From an uncultured Pelagibacteraceae bacterium (GTDB taxonomy: Bacteria > Pseudomonadota > Alphaproteobacteria > Pelagibacterales > Pelagibacteraceae), in contig CACMIH010000005.1 of assembly GCA_902613755.1 (NCBI GenBank), positions 1 to 64,000 of the forward strand: 64,000 bases of DNA, read 5' to 3'. Both the position numbers and the translations under genes were made by a program. The number at the start of each line of letters is the position of its first letter. The first letter of the stretch is position 1. Below, piece by piece: positions 10,182 through 18,123 of this stretch. The notes under the pieces are model-generated. The model worked only from the letters and a program-made list of their open reading frames with translations, made no database searches and had not been told where the DNA came from.

Positions 10182-10433
10182 ATGATTATTTCACCTTGCA
10201 TAAGCATTTGTAAAACTGACCCTTCAACAGGTTATTGCTATGGTTGTGGAAGAAGTAATGAGGAAAAAAGACTTTGGAAGCTGGAAGAAACAACCGATGA
10301 TTGGAAGAAAGAAAATATAAATCAAATTGAAAAAAGACTTACTGGTTGGCAGCTTGAAAGTTTTAAAGAATCCTACTCTTATAAAATCAAAAATGGTATG
10401 TCTCTTTTCAAAAAAAACTTAATCAAAGAGTAA
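10182..10433 (+). CDS. DUF1289-type small cysteine-rich protein
   Basis: This 83-residue protein begins MIISPCISICKTDPSTGYC, with Cys residues in the pattern CxxxC...CxxC (Cys6, Cys10, Cys19, Cys22), then a Trp- and Glu-rich helical part (KRLWKLEETTDDWK). That is the layout of the DUF1289 family, found next to many kinds of genes in proteobacteria and probably binding a metal or Fe-S centre. No biochemical role is established. It starts a plus-strand run with two further small genes; the next begins six bases after its stop. Confidence 0.85.
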   Translation: MIISPCISICKTDPSTGYCYGCGRSNEEKRLWKLEETTDDWKKENINQIEKRLTGWQLESFKESYSYKIKNGMSLFKKNLIKE

Positions 10434-10439
10434 TATAAT

Positions 10440-10613
10440 ATGAGTAAAGTCAAAATTGTAAGCATTATCTATGCTGTAGGCATAATTATTGGTGCTTTAT
10501 TCTTTGATGTTTGGGGAGCCAATACTACTCCTTTAAAAACGATGTCTGTATTTGGATGGACTGTAATATTTATTATAGCTTTATTTTTTGTAGATAAGAA
10601 TGAGAGAAAATAA
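10440..10613 (+). CDS. Small two-helix membrane protein, 57 aa
   Basis: An ATG at 10440, six bases after the DUF1289 stop, opens 57 codons. The product has two hydrophobic segments, IVSIIYAVGIIIGALFF (residues 6-22) and VFGWTVIFIIALFFV (37-51), joined by a short loop with FDVWGANTTP, and ends in a charged DKNERK tail. The start of the following exported-protein gene overlaps its end by 14 bases. Position, a clean hydrophobic pattern and coupling on both sides support a real gene. I do not recognise the family; an inner-membrane location is inferred. Confidence 0.7.
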   Translation: MSKVKIVSIIYAVGIIIGALFFDVWGANTTPLKTMSVFGWTVIFIIALFFVDKNERK

Positions 10614-11022
10614 GTTTTTAATATTTTTTTTATCATTTTTTTTTATATCCTTTAATTCTAACTCAGAAATAATTGTATTAAGCAAATGTGATCATAAAGA
10701 GGACGGTTTTTTAAAAAATGAATACATTTTAAATCTTAATGAACTAATTATGACACGTAATTACGTTTATAATGAAAAAACTTATCAAAAATATAAAATC
10801 ACCGATTTAAGTGTTAAAAAGAAAAACTCCTATGTGAGAAATATTTATGAAGAAGATGGAATAATACTTACATTAAAACATGGGTATCCTCAGTTTTATA
10901 CTCAAATTTTATTTAAAAAAGATAAACCAGAAATATTTGTTAAGGCTGTTTTGAATGATGTCGAAAGTTTGTCTAAAATCTCTACTTGTAAAAAAATAGA
11001 GAAATTTGATCAAGAAAGTTAG
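10600..11022 (+). CDS. Exported protein of unknown function, 140 aa
   Basis: The N-terminus has a Sec-type signal (FLIFFLSFFFISFNSNSE), with the mature part starting near residue 23. The mature chain has two cysteines, one near each end (in LSKCDHKED and STCKKIEK), that could form a disulfide in the periplasm. It is mostly beta-prone with no motif I recognise. It overlaps the end of the 57-residue membrane-protein gene by 14 bases, so the three genes from 10182 probably form one transcript. It converges with a small minus-strand gene, overlapping it by four bases. Confidence 0.75.
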   Translation: MRENKFLIFFLSFFFISFNSNSEIIVLSKCDHKEDGFLKNEYILNLNELIMTRNYVYNEKTYQKYKITDLSVKKKNSYVRNIYEEDGIILTLKHGYPQFYTQILFKKDKPEIFVKAVLNDVESLSKISTCKKIEKFDQES

Positions 11023-11156
11023 TTATTATTTTTTTTTTCTTCTTTATTTTTTGCAAGAAATTTTTTCTTAAGTCCAAATCTGCTATTTGTAATATTTGAA
11101 CGATGCTTTGCGTATGCTTGTTTTTGTGCTTGTCTCATTGCTCTTTTAGATGACAT
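11019..11156 (-). CDS. Small strongly basic protein, 45 aa
   Basis: On the minus strand an ATG at 11156 opens 45 codons ending at 11019. The product starts MSSKRAMRQAQKQAYAKHRS and ends in a KKKFLAKNKEEKK-type tail. It is rich in Lys, Arg, Gln and Ala and almost free of hydrophobic residues, so it should be soluble and could touch nucleic acid or ribosomes. It lies downstream of no obvious operon; the histidine-phosphatase gene ends just upstream (11168). I do not recognise the family. Coding status rests on composition and on filling an otherwise empty space. Confidence 0.6.
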   Translation of the reverse strand: MSSKRAMRQAQKQAYAKHRSNITNSRFGLKKKFLAKNKEEKKNNN

Positions 11157-11167
11157 GATAATTTAGT

Positions 11168-11725
11168 TTAATATTCAATTTCTAAAGTATCAATAACTTT
11201 TAAGGTTTTATCTGAGACAACAATCTCTCCAGAAGATGGTGCGTAATTTAAAATTTCAGAAATCACCACATAATGTGTAACAAAAACTAAATTTTGATCT
11301 TTATCCAAAGTACTAATAAATTTATCAAAATCAATAATTTGCTTTTTTCTATTATTGGCAAATTTTGCGCTAAAAAATGAGTTTAGAAAATTTTTAGTTT
11401 CATATTCTTTAAAGGCAATAGATGCTGTTTCTTTACATCGACACCATTCACTAGAATAAACTTTTTCAATTGAAATTTTATTTTTCTTAAAAAAATTACC
11501 AATTTTTTGTGATTGAATTCTACCACTGTCATTTAAATTTCTTTGAGTTTTACAATCTTTAATATCGAAATTATCTGGATCGCCACCGCCAGGGGCATAA
11601 GCATGTCTTATGAAAATTAATTTTCCACCCTTTTGCAATTCATCAATTAAAGTTTTTTTTGAATCTGCTTTAACTGAGGTATTAATACATATAAATATAA
11701 TAACTAAATAATTTAAAATTTTCAT
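11168..11725 (-). CDS. Exported histidine phosphatase-superfamily protein
   Basis: This 185-residue protein begins with a signal sequence (ILNYLVIIFICINTSVKADS) followed by the phosphohistidine motif FIRHAYAPGGGDP, in which RHA replaces the classical RHG. YSSEWCRCKETASIAF supplies the second arginine region and VFVTHYVVISEIL the second catalytic histidine. The branch resembles SixA/phosphoglycerate-mutase-like enzymes sent to the periplasm. Substrate is unknown. It is transcribed divergently from the uracil-DNA glycosylase gene with only two bases between the start codons, so the two share a tiny regulatory space. Confidence 0.88.
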   Translation of the reverse strand: MKILNYLVIIFICINTSVKADSKKTLIDELQKGGKLIFIRHAYAPGGGDPDNFDIKDCKTQRNLNDSGRIQSQKIGNFFKKNKISIEKVYSSEWCRCKETASIAFKEYETKNFLNSFFSAKFANNRKKQIIDFDKFISTLDKDQNLVFVTHYVVISEILNYAPSSGEIVVSDKTLKVIDTLEIEY

Positions 11726-11727
11726 TT

Positions 11728-12408
11728 ATGAATATTAGAATAGATAGTTTAAATAAAACAATTCTTAAATGTAAAAGATGTCCAAGGCTTGTTAATTTTG
11801 TAAAAAAAATTTCTACAGAGAAAAGGAAGCAAAATATAAATGAAAATTACTGGGGAAAACCAGTCACAGGTTTTGGTGAAATTGATGCAAAAATTTTAAT
11901 AATAGGATTAGCCCCTGCGGCTCATGGGGGCACACGAACAGGAAGAGCATTCACAGGTGATAAATCTGGAGATTTTTTATTTAGATGTTTATTTAAAGCA
12001 AAAATTTCAAACCAACCAAATTCAGAAAATCTAAATGATGGTCTTAAATTAAAATCAACATATATAACTAATATTTTAAAATGTGTTCCTCCAGGAGATA
12101 AGCCTAAAATAGAAGAGCTTAATAATTGTTCAAAATACTTTGATAGCGAAATTTATAATTTAAAAAAATTAAAAACTATTATTACATTAGGAAAGGTAGC
12201 ATTTGATAATTGTGTTAAATTTTATAAAAAAAAGTACAATTTAAAGGAAAAGATAAAATTTATTCATGGAAAATCCTTTTTACTACCAGGAAATATAAAA
12301 TTAATTGCCTGTTATCACCCTAGCCCCAGAAATGTAAATACTAAGCTAGTATCTGAAAGAATGATTGTAGACTTATTCAAAAAAGCTAGAAAAATATCTA
12401 TGAACTAG
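11728..12408 (+). CDS. Family 5 uracil-DNA glycosylase (UDGb type)
   Basis: The 226-residue protein has the family 5 active-site stretch GLAPAAHGGTRTGRAFTGD (residues 60-78) and the second motif HPSPRNVNT near the end. Four cysteines placed for an Fe-S cluster are Cys15 and Cys18 (LKCKRCPR), Cys119 (ILKCVPP) and Cys134 (LNNCSKY). It removes uracil and some other deaminated bases from DNA. Family 4 enzymes have GEAPG at the active site, so the GLAPAAHGG form decides the assignment. Its stop overlaps the end of the convergent YbgC gene by 11 bases. Confidence 0.92.
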   Translation: MNIRIDSLNKTILKCKRCPRLVNFVKKISTEKRKQNINENYWGKPVTGFGEIDAKILIIGLAPAAHGGTRTGRAFTGDKSGDFLFRCLFKAKISNQPNSENLNDGLKLKSTYITNILKCVPPGDKPKIEELNNCSKYFDSEIYNLKKLKTIITLGKVAFDNCVKFYKKKYNLKEKIKFIHGKSFLLPGNIKLIACYHPSPRNVNTKLVSERMIVDLFKKARKISMN

Positions 12409-12811
12409 AAGTATAGGGTTTAAATTCTGATAAGATTTTTTGTGGAATTTTAACCGGCTTAAATTTTTCATTTATAAATACTAGGTGAATTTTAGCTTCT
12501 ACTATCAATTCCTCATCTTTAAATATTGATTGATTCATTAAAAAAGAAGTTTTTGAGGTAGAGTCTACAAAAGATTTAATTTTTAAATCATCTTCTAAAT
12601 ATGCAGATTTTTTATATTCAATATTACATGATTTAACTATTATAAGAGCCCCAAAATCATTTTTTATTTTTGTATTACTTAATCCAATAGTTGATAACGC
12701 TTCAGTTCTAGCTCTTTCTAAATATTTTAGATAGTTAGCATAGTACACGACTCCACCAGCATCTGTGTCCTCATAATACACTTTAACATTATGAGTAAAG
12801 TTTTTATGCAT
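12398..12811 (-). CDS. ybgC: YbgC-family acyl-CoA thioesterase
   Basis: This 137-residue hotdog-fold protein has the family motif YYEDTDAGGVVYYANYLKYLERAR, shown here from residue 13 in two adjoining parts (YYEDTDAGG and VVYYANYLKYLERAR); the aspartate of TDAGG is the catalytic residue. It hydrolyses acyl-CoA thioesters, and in many proteobacteria sits in the tol-pal cluster. Here no tol genes are adjacent; it faces the glycosylase gene instead. Length is normal for the family. Confidence 0.93.
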   Translation of the reverse strand: MHKNFTHNVKVYYEDTDAGGVVYYANYLKYLERARTEALSTIGLSNTKIKNDFGALIIVKSCNIEYKKSAYLEDDLKIKSFVDSTSKTSFLMNQSIFKDEELIVEAKIHLVFINEKFKPVKIPQKILSEFKPYTSSS

Positions 12812-12849
12812 AAATTAATAATATCAAATAAATAAAAATTTAATAGAAA

Positions 12850-12868
12850 CTAAGATATAATATCTTAG
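12850..12868 (+). promoter_or_regulatory. Perfect 19-base dyad containing TATAAT, directly before a start codon
   Basis: CTAAGATAT-A-ATATCTTAG is a perfect nine-base inverted repeat around one central base. It includes a consensus -10 hexamer TATAAT at 12856-12861, and the ATG at 12869 begins on the next base after the dyad. If this is the promoter, transcription would begin at or beside the ATG, giving a leaderless message, and a dimeric regulator could bind the dyad. No good -35 element is visible. Confidence 0.45.
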
Positions 12869-13009
12869 ATGAAAATTTATGTAATTTGGTTAATCGGAGT
12901 AATTTTATGGAACTTTGGATTTCCAAATGCAATTCCAATCGCTGATGTTATCGCAGCTATTTTATTATCGTTTTTAAGTATTGGATTAAAAAAGTATCTA
13001 AAATATTAA
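12869..13009 (+). CDS. Small membrane protein, 46 aa
   Basis: The ATG at 12869 opens 46 codons giving a very hydrophobic product with two membrane segments, IYVIWLIGVILWNF (residues 3-16) and DVIAAILLSFLSIGL (26-40), and a basic KKYLKY tail. There is no Shine-Dalgarno sequence; a perfect dyad with TATAAT abuts the start. Its stop is adjacent to the end of the convergent DUF3047 gene. I do not recognise a family. The hydrophobic pattern and the fit between neighbours support a real gene. Confidence 0.6.
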   Translation: MKIYVIWLIGVILWNFGFPNAIPIADVIAAILLSFLSIGLKKYLKY

Positions 13010-13660
13010 TTAATCTGCTGAAAAATAAATATTCTGAAAATAAGAAACTGATTTCATTTTTGAATTGTCAGTATCAGCCATTATAGCTAAGCCATCTAAT
13101 TCGTTCACATCTAAATCATGAAATTTTTTAAAATCTTTTTTCACATTGGCTTTTACTGTAACCCATTCATTTAGGTTGTCTTTGGTGGTAGCTAATATAT
13201 TGTCTATAGATTTTTTAGTATAAGGACTGGGTCTATTTTCACCAACTTCACTATTACTTGAAAAAACATAATTAATTGCTCTATTTGATAAAGGTGTAGC
13301 TCCAGTTTTTTTAATCGCAAAAACGCGGGCGGCATAATCATGTCCTTTTTTCGTATTCTCTTTAATTCCACGAAGGTCCTTCTCAATTTTCCATGTAATA
13401 TTGATAAAAGGTGTTTTATTTAGGTCAATTTTAATCTCTTTTCCTAGACCTGAAGCAGCATTATCTGCTACGGCTTTTAAATAATTACCATTTTCATTTG
13501 ATCCTACAGTATAAGAAGTCTTGTTATCTGCTCCTCTTACTTTACGGATCTCAAGTGCTGATAATTCTTTTTCAGTAAATTCAAAAACTTTTACAGTTTC
13601 AGCATGAGCGGAGCTAATAGAGATTAATGATGTAATAAAAATATAAAAAATTTTTAACAT
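13010..13660 (-). CDS. Exported DUF3047-type protein
   Basis: The product (216 residues) has a signal peptide ending in SSAHAE near residue 20 and a beta-sandwich-like mature part with the DUF3047 hallmarks: INITWKIEKDLRG near 90, GHDYAARVFAI near 105, NRAINYVFSSN near 125, and the terminal LDGLAIMADTDNS segment. Family members are periplasmic and may bind carbohydrate, but no function is established. It stands alone on the minus strand, divergent from a 43-residue exported peptide gene. Confidence 0.85.
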   Translation of the reverse strand: MLKIFYIFITSLISISSAHAETVKVFEFTEKELSALEIRKVRGADNKTSYTVGSNENGNYLKAVADNAASGLGKEIKIDLNKTPFINITWKIEKDLRGIKENTKKGHDYAARVFAIKKTGATPLSNRAINYVFSSNSEVGENRPSPYTKKSIDNILATTKDNLNEWVTVKANVKKDFKKFHDLDVNELDGLAIMADTDNSKMKSVSYFQNIYFSAD

Positions 13661-13740
13661 GTTCTTCTTATAGATAGATTATTTATAAATTCAATATTCA
13701 GTCACAATTTCAACATTCTAAATTCAAAATTGGTTGTTAA

Positions 13741-13872
13741 ATGAATTATATGAAAATAATTTCTGTGTTTATACTTCTTATATATTGGTCAATAATGATC
13801 ACAGCACCAGTTATGGGTAAAAATTCTATTAAAAATCAAAATAAAGATCGAAAAATAGTTTCAAATTTTTGA
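13741..13872 (+). CDS. Small exported or membrane peptide, 43 aa
   Basis: Forty-three codons from ATG at 13741 give a product with one hydrophobic stretch (IISVFILLIYWSIMITAPVMG, residues 6-26, broken here as IISVFILLIY and WSIMITAPVMG) and a polar Lys/Asn-rich tail. This could be a cleaved signal with a 17-residue peptide, or a single-pass membrane peptide. An internal Met at residue 4 is an alternative start. No family is recognised. It converges with the SDR gene, leaving two bases between stops. Confidence 0.5.
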   Translation: MNYMKIISVFILLIYWSIMITAPVMGKNSIKNQNKDRKIVSNF

Positions 13873-13874
13873 GA

Positions 13875-14621
13875 CTAATATGTGGATCTACCACCACTGA
13901 TATCAAATACAGCAGCTGTAGAAAAAGTATTCTCTTGAGAAGAAAGCCAGCAAACTAATGAAGTAAACTCATGTATTTCAAGAAATCTTCCCCTAGGAAC
14001 CTTTGACAGCATTCTTTGTACATGCTCTTTGCTCATTTGATCTAAAATTCTAGTTTTAGCACCTGCTGGGGTGACAGCATTTACAGCTATATCTTTGTCA
14101 GCTAATTCTTTACCTAAAGCTTTAGTTAATCCAATCGAACCAGCTTTTCCAGAGCTATACGCACTTGCATTTGCATTGCCATCTTTACCTGCAACAGAGG
14201 CGACATTAACAATTCTTCCGTAGTTATTTTTAATCATATTTGGAACAATCGCCCTACAGCAATTAAAAGTACCCATTAAATTTATCTGTACTATTTTGTT
14301 CCACATATTAACATCATATTCCCATAGAGGACATGTGGGACCAGTTATACCAGCATTATTTATTAAAATATCAATATTTGTTTTTGAGGTTATTTCTGCA
14401 ACGTTTTTCTCTACATCTTGATAGTTTGAAATATCAACAACACTATAAAATAAATTGGGATTTTTTAACTCATCAAATGCTGACTTAAGAAGTTTCTCAT
14501 CGATATCCCATAAAAATACTTTAGCACCTGACTCTAAAAATCTTTTTGCAACATCTAATCCGAATCCTTGAGCTCCACCAGTAACTACAGCTGTTCTATT
14601 TTCAAAATCAAATGTGTGCAT
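13875..14621 (-). CDS. Short-chain dehydrogenase/reductase (FabG-like)
   Basis: I place the start at 14621 (MHTFDFENRTAVVTGGAQGFG) because a longer frame to 14684 would run into the permease gene; from here the spacing is five bases. The protein has the NAD(P)-binding TGGAQGFG motif, NNAG near residue 90, and the catalytic Ser-Tyr-Lys set (NVASVAGKDG, then YSSGK). It would oxidise an alcohol or reduce a ketone. As the last gene after the TRAP and NCS1 transporters it probably acts on an imported compound. Specificity cannot be read. Confidence 0.9.
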   Translation of the reverse strand: MHTFDFENRTAVVTGGAQGFGLDVAKRFLESGAKVFLWDIDEKLLKSAFDELKNPNLFYSVVDISNYQDVEKNVAEITSKTNIDILINNAGITGPTCPLWEYDVNMWNKIVQINLMGTFNCCRAIVPNMIKNNYGRIVNVASVAGKDGNANASAYSSGKAGSIGLTKALGKELADKDIAVNAVTPAGAKTRILDQMSKEHVQRMLSKVPRGRFLEIHEFTSLVCWLSSQENTFSTAAVFDISGGRSTY

Positions 14622-14626
14622 TAAAA

Positions 14627-16084
14627 TTATTTTTTTGCTAACAAGTAGTATGTTATCCAGGCAAAAAATGCACCTATTATCCAAGCATAAGATTGTAAAA
14701 ACATTAAATTAGTATTCCAAATTGTAGACGCTGAAAAAATAAATCCTAATATTAAAGAATAAACACCTTTTATATGCCAACCACCTGAATAATAATAAGC
14801 ACTATCTTTATCTATAGAATATAAATCTTTATTACTTAATTCTTTATTTTTAATTAAATAATAATCAGCCACCATCACCCCAAATAAAGGACCAAAAAAT
14901 GCTCCAAAAGTATCAATAAATGATAAAATTCCTATTTGGCTCAATATAGTAAGCCAAAATATTGCAATCAATAAACTAAAAAATGAAATTAAATAACCTG
15001 CACTTTTTAAGCCTAATTTTGAAGGAGCAAAATTTATTAATGAGTATTGAGCTGGTATGAAATTAGCAATTAAATTTGTAGAGGCTGAAGCTATTATAAT
15101 AAAAAATAGAACAACTGTTGTTATTTGAATATTGTCAAACTTTCCAACTATATCTGTTGGATTGGTAAAAATTCTATCTATATCTGAAAATTTTTGATTA
15201 AGAAAAACATCAGATCCTGTAACAATGAAAACTGATAAAAAGGAAAAAATAATTAAATTAAAAATTAAACTTAAGTTTCCTTTTTTTAATTCTTGCTCAT
15301 TTTTTACATATCTGGAAAAATCACCAAAACTAATTATTAAAATAGAAAAATAAGCAAATATTGTTCCAGCAACTGTAATTAAAGGAGCTAAATTATTTAT
15401 ATCTAAAAAATTATTAAGATTAAATATATTTGAAAAAGCTTCGGTAGTTATTTTTACATCACTTAATAAAATAACTAAGAAAAAAATAAGCATCCCAACA
15501 TAAACTGTTATAGCTGAGAAATTAATTATTTTTTTATTATATTGCATCCCAACACTAAAAAACAAAGTTTGAAGAATAATTGTTATTATTATCGTAGACC
15601 AATCAATAATGTTCAGACCAAAATAGAAGACAATAAAAATTTCTTGCTCCAATAAAGAATTATCAATTGAGAAAATTGCTATCCTTATCAAGTAAACTAA
15701 TATTTTAGACAAAAAATATGTTTGGATACCAAATAAAAAAATTCCTACCAAACTTCTGATTAATCCAAATAACTTAGCACCATTAGAACCTAACGATGAT
15801 CTTAACAATACTACAAATGGTAAACCAAATTTTTGAGAAGGTTTCCCAATTGCATTTGAGAACAAATAAACAAAAAAAGATCCTAATATAATTCCAAAAA
15901 ATACTACGAATACATTTAAGCTATAAATTAAGTACAGCGAAGATATTAATGAGAAACCAATTACACTTTGTACATTTGCGCCCCAAAAACAAAAAAGATC
16001 TTTCCAATTCCAAGTTTTGTAATTTGGATTAACTGTTACTAGGTCCCAATTTGAAAGAGAATATTTTACTTTTGGTTGATTCAC
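14627..16084 (-). CDS. NCS1-family nucleobase/hydantoin-type permease
   Basis: This 485-residue integral membrane protein has about twelve hydrophobic segments and NCS1 landmarks: NWKDLFCFWGANVQSV near residue 25, FGLPFVVLLRSSLGSNGAK near 87, and the GPLFGVMVADYYLIKN motif near 405. NCS1 carriers import cytosine, uracil, allantoin or hydantoins with Na+ or H+. It lies 25 bases after dctM and five before the SDR gene, in one minus-strand series. The precise substrate is not determinable. Confidence 0.9.
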   Translation of the reverse strand: MNQPKVKYSLSNWDLVTVNPNYKTWNWKDLFCFWGANVQSVIGFSLISSLYLIYSLNVFVVFFGIILGSFFVYLFSNAIGKPSQKFGLPFVVLLRSSLGSNGAKLFGLIRSLVGIFLFGIQTYFLSKILVYLIRIAIFSIDNSLLEQEIFIVFYFGLNIIDWSTIIITIILQTLFFSVGMQYNKKIINFSAITVYVGMLIFFLVILLSDVKITTEAFSNIFNLNNFLDINNLAPLITVAGTIFAYFSILIISFGDFSRYVKNEQELKKGNLSLIFNLIIFSFLSVFIVTGSDVFLNQKFSDIDRIFTNPTDIVGKFDNIQITTVVLFFIIIASASTNLIANFIPAQYSLINFAPSKLGLKSAGYLISFFSLLIAIFWLTILSQIGILSFIDTFGAFFGPLFGVMVADYYLIKNKELSNKDLYSIDKDSAYYYSGGWHIKGVYSLILGFIFSASTIWNTNLMFLQSYAWIIGAFFAWITYYLLAKK

Positions 16085-16109
16085 TAAATTTATTTTAAAC
16101 TAATAAATT

Positions 16110-17444
16110 CTACTGTCCATATAAGAGAGTGGGTAACCATAGGGCAATTTTAGGAAATATGATAATTAAAACCAAACCTATAATTTGTAGAACCATAAAT
16201 TGCATCATTCCATAGTAAATATCTTTTAAATCCCATTCTGGAACTACGCCTTTTAAAAAATATGCTGAAAGTGCTACAGGTGGAGATAGCCAGGCGGTTT
16301 GGAGATTAACGGCTACTAGTATTGCAAACCAAGTTAAATTAAATCCTAGTGCTTCTACCAATGGCAAAATTATTGGAACAATAATCATAACTATTGGAAC
16401 CCATTCTAATGGCCAACCCAGCAAAAATATCATAACCATGATCATTCCTAAGATCAGATATTTATTCATTTCTAAACCTAATAAAAATTCTGTTAATAAA
16501 GTTGGTGTTCCCAATCTGGCAAATACAGCTCCAAAAAAATTTGAGGCCGCAACTAAAACCATAATCAAAGCTGTGATTTCTAAAGTTTTAACTAAAGCTT
16601 CTTGAAGTTTTGGTAATGTTAATTTTTTATATGCTAATGAAAGTAGCAACGCGCCCATTGCGCCACATCCAGCAGCTTCTGTCGGTGTAGCAAATCCAAA
16701 TAAAATACTTCCTAATGCTGCAAAAACTAGTGCTGCAGGTGGGACTAAACCCAAAAAAAACTCAATCCATACTTCTTTCATACTAGCTGCACGCATTTCC
16801 TCTGGTAGTACAGGCCCAAGTTTTGGATTAATCATGCATCTGATAGTAGTGTAGCCTGCATATAAGCTTGCAAGAAGTATTCCTGGAATAATTGCTGCAG
16901 CAAACAAATCGATAACTGGAATTTCCATTATCGGTCCCATAACTACAAGCATAATGCTAGGTGGAATTAAAATTCCCAAAGTTCCACCAGCTGTAATTGT
17001 ACCTGCAGCAAGTCTTACATCATAATTTGATCTGTTCATTGATTTTGCAGCCATAATTCCCAAGATAGTAACTGAGGCACCAACTATTCCAGTTGCAGCT
17101 GCAAAAATAACTGAAACAAATAATACTGCATAGTATAATGAGCCCTTTACTCTAGCCAACATCATTTGAAAAGCAGAAAATAACCTTTCCATTAAACCTG
17201 CTTGTTCCATCATAATTCCCATAAACACAAAGAGCGGAACGGCGGCGAGGGTTTGTTCGGTCATCACCATCGAAAATTGTAGTGTCATTAAATAAAAGAC
17301 TAATTTTCCAAATCCTAAATAACCAAATACAAAACCTAAAAAAATTAAAGTGAAAGAAATTGGAAATCCAACAAAAATTGCAAAAAGCATTACTCCAACT
17401 AAAACAAAACCTAAAATAGCTGGGTCTATTAATTCTGCTATCAT
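16110..17444 (-). CDS. dctM: TRAP transporter large permease subunit (DctM type)
   Basis: This membrane protein of about 444 residues has some twelve hydrophobic helices. Typical DctM segments include PLFVFMGIMMEQAGLMERLF, GIVGASVTILGIMAAKSM, GGTLGILIPPSIMLVVMG and GFATPTEAAGCGAMGAL. A longer frame reaches 17462, but I prefer the ATG at 17444: it overlaps the dctQ stop as ATGA and has AGGAGA at the right distance. It forms the channel part of a Na+-driven organic-acid importer with DctQ and DctP. Confidence 0.95.
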   Translation of the reverse strand: MIAELIDPAILGFVLVGVMLFAIFVGFPISFTLIFLGFVFGYLGFGKLVFYLMTLQFSMVMTEQTLAAVPLFVFMGIMMEQAGLMERLFSAFQMMLARVKGSLYYAVLFVSVIFAAATGIVGASVTILGIMAAKSMNRSNYDVRLAAGTITAGGTLGILIPPSIMLVVMGPIMEIPVIDLFAAAIIPGILLASLYAGYTTIRCMINPKLGPVLPEEMRAASMKEVWIEFFLGLVPPAALVFAALGSILFGFATPTEAAGCGAMGALLLSLAYKKLTLPKLQEALVKTLEITALIMVLVAASNFFGAVFARLGTPTLLTEFLLGLEMNKYLILGMIMVMIFLLGWPLEWVPIVMIIVPIILPLVEALGFNLTWFAILVAVNLQTAWLSPPVALSAYFLKGVVPEWDLKDIYYGMMQFMVLQIIGLVLIIIFPKIALWLPTLLYGQ

Positions 17445-18055
17445 TTGTCTTCTCCTGGCCACTCACCTTTTTTAGCTGCCCAGTAACTCTTAAGTAATTC
17501 TGAAAACCCCTGAATAAGTAAAAATATAATTCCAATTAACAAACATGTTTTGATAGGCCACATATATGGCATCCAGGTAGTATCCATTCCTCTTTCACCT
17601 CTTTGGATAGACTCTACAACAAATCCAAAAGTCATATAAAAAAAAACAATTAGACCTGGGAAATAAAATAAAAGATACAACCAAAAATCAATTAATCCTT
17701 GGTTTTTAATTTTAAAATTTCTGTATAAAAAATCTGCTCTAATATGAACTCCTCTTGATAGTGCATAACCTGCGCCCAGCATAAAAAGAGCTCCATATAA
17801 AAATCTACTTATATCATAAGCCCATATTGTTGGTGCTAAAAATAATTTTCTTGCAAGTACCTCATAGGTCATAGCAAAAATAAGTGGCATTAATATCCAA
17901 CAAACTATACTACCAATCCACTTACTAAATTTATCTATGCTTATTATGGACTTTGCCATCCAAGACGGCATATCCTCTGGCATCTTTCCTGAACCACCTC
18001 TCCTTTCGGCAATCATTTCATCTGAAATGTCTAATTTACTTGGTTCTTCTGCCAT
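17441..18055 (-). CDS. dctQ: TRAP transporter small permease subunit (DctQ type)
   Basis: The 204-residue protein has an unusually long cytoplasmic N-terminus (about 40 residues, SDEMIAERRGGSGKMPEDMP) and then four membrane helices. It carries FLYGALFMLGAGYALSRGVH followed by IRADFLY, a segment seen in DctQ proteins. It joins the large permease to the solute receptor system. It overlaps dctM by four bases and follows dctP after a terminator-like hairpin, so less permease than binding protein is expected. Confidence 0.93.
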   Translation of the reverse strand: MAEEPSKLDISDEMIAERRGGSGKMPEDMPSWMAKSIISIDKFSKWIGSIVCWILMPLIFAMTYEVLARKLFLAPTIWAYDISRFLYGALFMLGAGYALSRGVHIRADFLYRNFKIKNQGLIDFWLYLLFYFPGLIVFFYMTFGFVVESIQRGERGMDTTWMPYMWPIKTCLLIGIIFLLIQGFSELLKSYWAAKKGEWPGEDK

Positions 18056-18070
18056 AAAAATTTTTATTAA

Positions 18071-18104
18071 AAAAAATTAGAGCGGACTTATTAGTCCGCT
18101 CTAA
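18071..18104 (-). terminator. Intrinsic terminator or attenuator between dctP and dctQ
   Basis: TTAGAGCGGAC (18077-18087) and GTCCGCTCTAA (18094-18104) form a perfect 11-base-pair stem with a six-base loop. On the minus strand it is followed at once by a run of six or more U (plus-strand A-run at 18071-18076). It lies after the dctP stop and before dctQ, where partial termination would give more binding protein than permease. Confidence 0.88.
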
Positions 18105-18123
18105 TATTCTAATTATTTAATGA

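Noticed and set aside
14622..14684. Longer start for the SDR gene
   Set aside because: It would overlap the NCS1 permease end, and the added residues do not fit the SDR N-terminus; ATG 14621 gives the standard start.
17152..17535. A 127-codon minus-strand frame across the dctM/dctQ junction
   Set aside because: It lies in another phase of two clearly real genes, with aromatic-rich sequence and no family pattern.
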